Below are positions 61,751 through 64,000 of a DNA stretch of 64,000 nucleotides, piece by piece. How positions within the stretch are numbered: position 1 is the first letter of the stretch; each line of letters starts with the position of its first letter. Source of the stretch: Thiocapsa sp. UBA6158 (GTDB taxonomy: Bacteria > Pseudomonadota > Gammaproteobacteria > Chromatiales > Chromatiaceae); NCBI RefSeq assembly GCF_002423035.1, contig NZ_DIUM01000129.1, positions 6,197 to 70,196 of the forward strand. Direction: 5' to 3'. The translations under genes were made by a program, and so were the position numbers. The notes below the pieces were generated by a model. It was not told the origin of the DNA. It made no database searches and saw only the letters and a program-made list of their open reading frames with translations.

Positions 61751-62209
61751 CCACGCGGTTCGTGGGGATGTCCGCTTCGAGTCGAGAACGGTCCGTCGTT
61801 CGCCGGACGGCGGGTGTCCGCAAACAGGAACGAAGAGTCACCGCCTTTCGGGCGCTGGGTGACCGGTCAGGGCCGACAGCGACCTCTCGACGTCGCGCTG
61901 CCCAGGGACCGCGACAGACCGCTCCCGGGGCCCTGCCGTCGCCGACCTCGGTGACTCGACTGACAGCTCCCCGCGTGAAGCGATCGGTGGCGTAAGCAGT
62001 CGCCTGAGTGCGCAAAGCGCGTCGAGCAGTCGCTGAAGAGACTTAAGCCGAGCTTCGGCAACTGGCCGGTTGCTGCCGCTAGGGTCGCCTGAACCGATCC
62101 AAGACCGGTTGGTCGGCAGGCACCTGCAACAGCAGTGGACAAATCCGGCAAGGTCGGCGCGGATCATTCCGAGCAACTCTTGTGGAGCAAAATGAGCGAC
62201 AACAAGCTG
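61751..62209. other. 459-bp intergenic region
   Basis: No gene seen. Contains GACCGGTC-type motifs similar to those before the islet, short TCAGC repeats (62205-62225) and a CACCCCTC doublet just past the end of the regulator gene. Confidence 0.5.
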
Positions 62210-63601
62210 TCAGCCGTCAGCTGACTCACCCCTCACCCCTCGCTCTTGATCCTGCTCCGAAGACCCCTTCAAATCGGCCAGCAGCCGATAGAGCGTCCGC
62301 TCGCCGATCCCCAATACACGCGCGACCGTCGACCGGCGCCCTTCGTGGCGCTCGAGCAGCAGTTGCAGATAGCACCGCTCGATCTCGGCGAGGGTCGGCT
62401 CATGATCGAACCTCAGCGTCACCCCGCCGCTCGGCGCACTCGCGGGTGTGCGGGCGAGGGTAAGATGCTCCGGATCGATCCTGAGTTTGTTGCCGGACAG
62501 GATGATCGCCCGCTCGACGATATTGCGCAGCTCCCGGACATTCCCCGGCCAGTCGTAGGCGACCAACTGCCGCATGGCCGACTCGCTCGCCCGCTTGACG
62601 ATACGTCTGGAAAGCCCCGGGTGGGCAAGAAAGTGCCGCACCAGCGGCGGAATGTCCTCGCGTCGTTCGCGCAACGGCGGCACTGCGACCACGAAGGTGT
62701 TGAGGCGATACAAGAGATCCTGGCGGAATTCGCCGCGTTGGGCCATCCCGTCGAGATCCCGATTGGTTGCGGCCACGATCCGCACCTCGGCCTGGATGTC
62801 GGTGGCGGCGCCGAGACGACGGAAGCGCTTGGTTTCCAGAACGCGCAACAGCTTGGCCTGGATCGGTGCCGGAATCTCGCCGATCTCGTCCAGAAACAGG
62901 GTTCCGCCCTTCGCCTGCTCGATCAGACCCGGCTTGCGCTGGGACGCGCCCGTAAAGGCGCCGCGCTCGTGCCCGAACAGCTCCGACTCGAACAGTGTTT
63001 CGGGCAGAGAGCAGCAGTCCACCGCCACCAGAGGACCCTCGGCCCGCGGGCTCAGACGATGGATCTCTTGGGCGACCTTCTCCTTGCCGACGCCGCTCTC
63101 ACCGAGGATCAAGACGGTCGCCTCGGTCGCTGCCACGGCCGCAAGGTCGGCCAGCAGGCGCCGCAGCGGCGCACTCTCGCCCACCAAGAGGCTGGGGGCT
63201 TCGTGCCGCAGCACGCTGGTGTAGAACTCGCCGCGTCGGTAGAGGAGGACGTTGTCGATGATCCGGCGGGCCGCACCGGCCAGCTCCTCCGCATCCACGG
63301 GCTTGGCCAGAAACTCGTTCGCACCCAAACGCAGGGCCTGCAGAGCACTCTCCATCCCGTCCTCGCCGCAAAGGACGAGGATCGGCAGATCCTGCGCCCA
63401 AGCCTCCATCGTGGCGGCGCTCAGGTCGCCGGGCCAGGGGTCGTCCAACAGGATCAAATCGGGCGCATCGGATGACAAGAGCCGTCGCGCTTCACTCGCG
63501 TCCGCGACGGCCGTGACCTGATAACCGCAGCGACGCAGAGACTGCGACATGTCGCGTTGGGCCTGTTTGTCCGTGCTCACCAGCAAGATGTGGTCGGTCA
63601 T
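62210..63601 (-). CDS. NtrC-family sigma-54 dependent response regulator
   Basis: 463 residues from the ATG at 63601 (AAAGGA upstream); the longer frame is rejected. Receiver with Asp53 (DLILLDDPWPGD) and Lys (EFLAKPVDAEELA), AAA+ domain with Walker A GESGVGKE, the sigma-54 contact loop GAFTGA (ERGAFTGASQRKPGLIEQA), Walker B GGTLFLDEIGEI, and a Fis-type HTH (RRSTVARVLGIGERTLYRLL). It activates sigma-54 promoters on phosphorylation. No cognate kinase lies next to it in the window. The receiver's first acidic pair reads VSTDKQ, weaker than the usual DD, so phosphorylation is uncertain. Confidence 0.92.
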   Translation of the reverse strand: MTDHILLVSTDKQAQRDMSQSLRRCGYQVTAVADASEARRLLSSDAPDLILLDDPWPGDLSAATMEAWAQDLPILVLCGEDGMESALQALRLGANEFLAKPVDAEELAGAARRIIDNVLLYRRGEFYTSVLRHEAPSLLVGESAPLRRLLADLAAVAATEATVLILGESGVGKEKVAQEIHRLSPRAEGPLVAVDCCSLPETLFESELFGHERGAFTGASQRKPGLIEQAKGGTLFLDEIGEIPAPIQAKLLRVLETKRFRRLGAATDIQAEVRIVAATNRDLDGMAQRGEFRQDLLYRLNTFVVAVPPLRERREDIPPLVRHFLAHPGLSRRIVKRASESAMRQLVAYDWPGNVRELRNIVERAIILSGNKLRIDPEHLTLARTPASAPSGGVTLRFDHEPTLAEIERCYLQLLLERHEGRRSTVARVLGIGERTLYRLLADLKGSSEQDQERGVRGESADG

Positions 63602-64000
63602 GACTGATCCTTTCGTCCGAATCGATAACAAGGGGCAGGTTGCTCCGACGCGCGCGGGACGCACCTTGCCTTGCGAAAAACCCGCGCACACCGGGTATCA
63701 CATTGGTTTGCACGGGGTCTCCTTTGCCCGATGACCGAGCCGTATCGAACGTAAGCATCATAGGGCTTCGCCGGGAAACGCATCGCAAACGACGATCCGT
63801 AGAGGATCCGACATTTCAGCCGGATCGGCAGGGCAGCCCTTCGCACATCGAGTCGGTGATGGCCTCACGGCCGATCCCGCGGGGATCGGACCGCAAGCGA
63901 CTGCCATGCCGGCAGGGTCAACCGCCGACGCGCTGCAGATCTGGCAGCCGCGCCCCCACCACACCCTGTAAACAGATAGGTGATTAGCGTCGTTCCTCAG
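63602..64000. other. 399-bp end of window
   Basis: Upstream region of the NtrC-family gene. No gene, tRNA or clear promoter could be supported. Confidence 0.45.

Noticed and set aside
1..64000. tRNA, rRNA or prophage
   Set aside because: No T-loop-like sequences with matching cloverleaf arms, no rRNA stretches and no phage structural or integrase genes were seen. This was by eye only; a covariance-model search would be decisive.

Overview
The window looks like the chromosome of a high-GC purple sulfur bacterium (Chromatiaceae, Gammaproteobacteria), most plausibly Thiocapsa or a close relative. The clues are a hupK-hypC-hypD-hypE [NiFe]-hydrogenase maturation cluster, de novo glycine betaine synthesis by stepwise glycine methylation, a periplasmic rhodanese and tandem thioredoxin, a candidate persulfide-sensing ArsR repressor, glycogen phosphorylase and very dense c-di-GMP/two-component signalling. 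The genus is an inference. No rRNA, tRNA, CRISPR array, complete insertion sequence or prophage was seen.

Layout. 0-4.6 kb: 5' end of an Lhr-type helicase, then a PhnD-like binding protein overlapping a HAMP-PAS-GGDEF-EAL protein. 4.9-13.4 kb: osmoprotection block of ProV-ProW-ProX betaine importer, outer-membrane porin, glycine/sarcosine and sarcosine/dimethylglycine methyltransferases, and a BCCT carrier. 13.5-14.2 kb: vapBC-like module whose toxin is broken by two frameshifts. 14.3-21 kb, minus strand: MscS channel with a cyclic-nucleotide domain, then a five-gene overlapping operon (GldA/GldF/GldG-like ABC genes, DUF4340, mutM). 21-27 kb: DUF6544-like protein, tandem thioredoxin, rhodanese, CadC/TolB/TPR regulator, small membrane protein. 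27-31 kb: hupK-hypCDE. 31-35.2 kb: small methyltransferase, TPR protein, 51-residue membrane protein, ompR-envZ. 35.2-40.5 kb: bcp, hybrid kinase with a dead receiver, REC-PAS protein, SqrR/BigR-like repressor, speE. 40.7-44.8 kb: porin-glnK-amtB-amtB operon behind a sigma-54 promoter and an NtrC-type site. 45-51.6 kb: ubiK, comM, ABC-F (yheS-like), glgP. 51.8-59.4 kb: REC-PP2C phosphatase, Hpt and STAS proteins followed by polysaccharide export genes and a secreted LruC/DUF4114-type protein. 59.4-62.2 kb: gene-poor, decayed DNA with a toxin fragment and a two-gene islet between 20-bp direct repeats. 62.2-63.6 kb: NtrC-family regulator.

The most unusual structural signal is a family of nine intergenic elements of about 80-88 bp between 14.2 and 47.1 kb. 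They share inverted ends (TTTAAACCGCG...CGCGGTTTA type). Four share a core; the other five share only ends and length. Several abut or supply stop codons. They behave like non-autonomous mobile elements.

Functionally, betaine synthesis, betaine uptake, MscS-CNB and EnvZ/OmpR form an osmotic-stress theme. Rhodanese, thioredoxins, the SqrR-like repressor and hydrogenase maturation fit sulfide/hydrogen-driven phototrophy. The phosphatase/Hpt/STAS trio beside exopolysaccharide genes suggests a partner-switching control of surface attachment.
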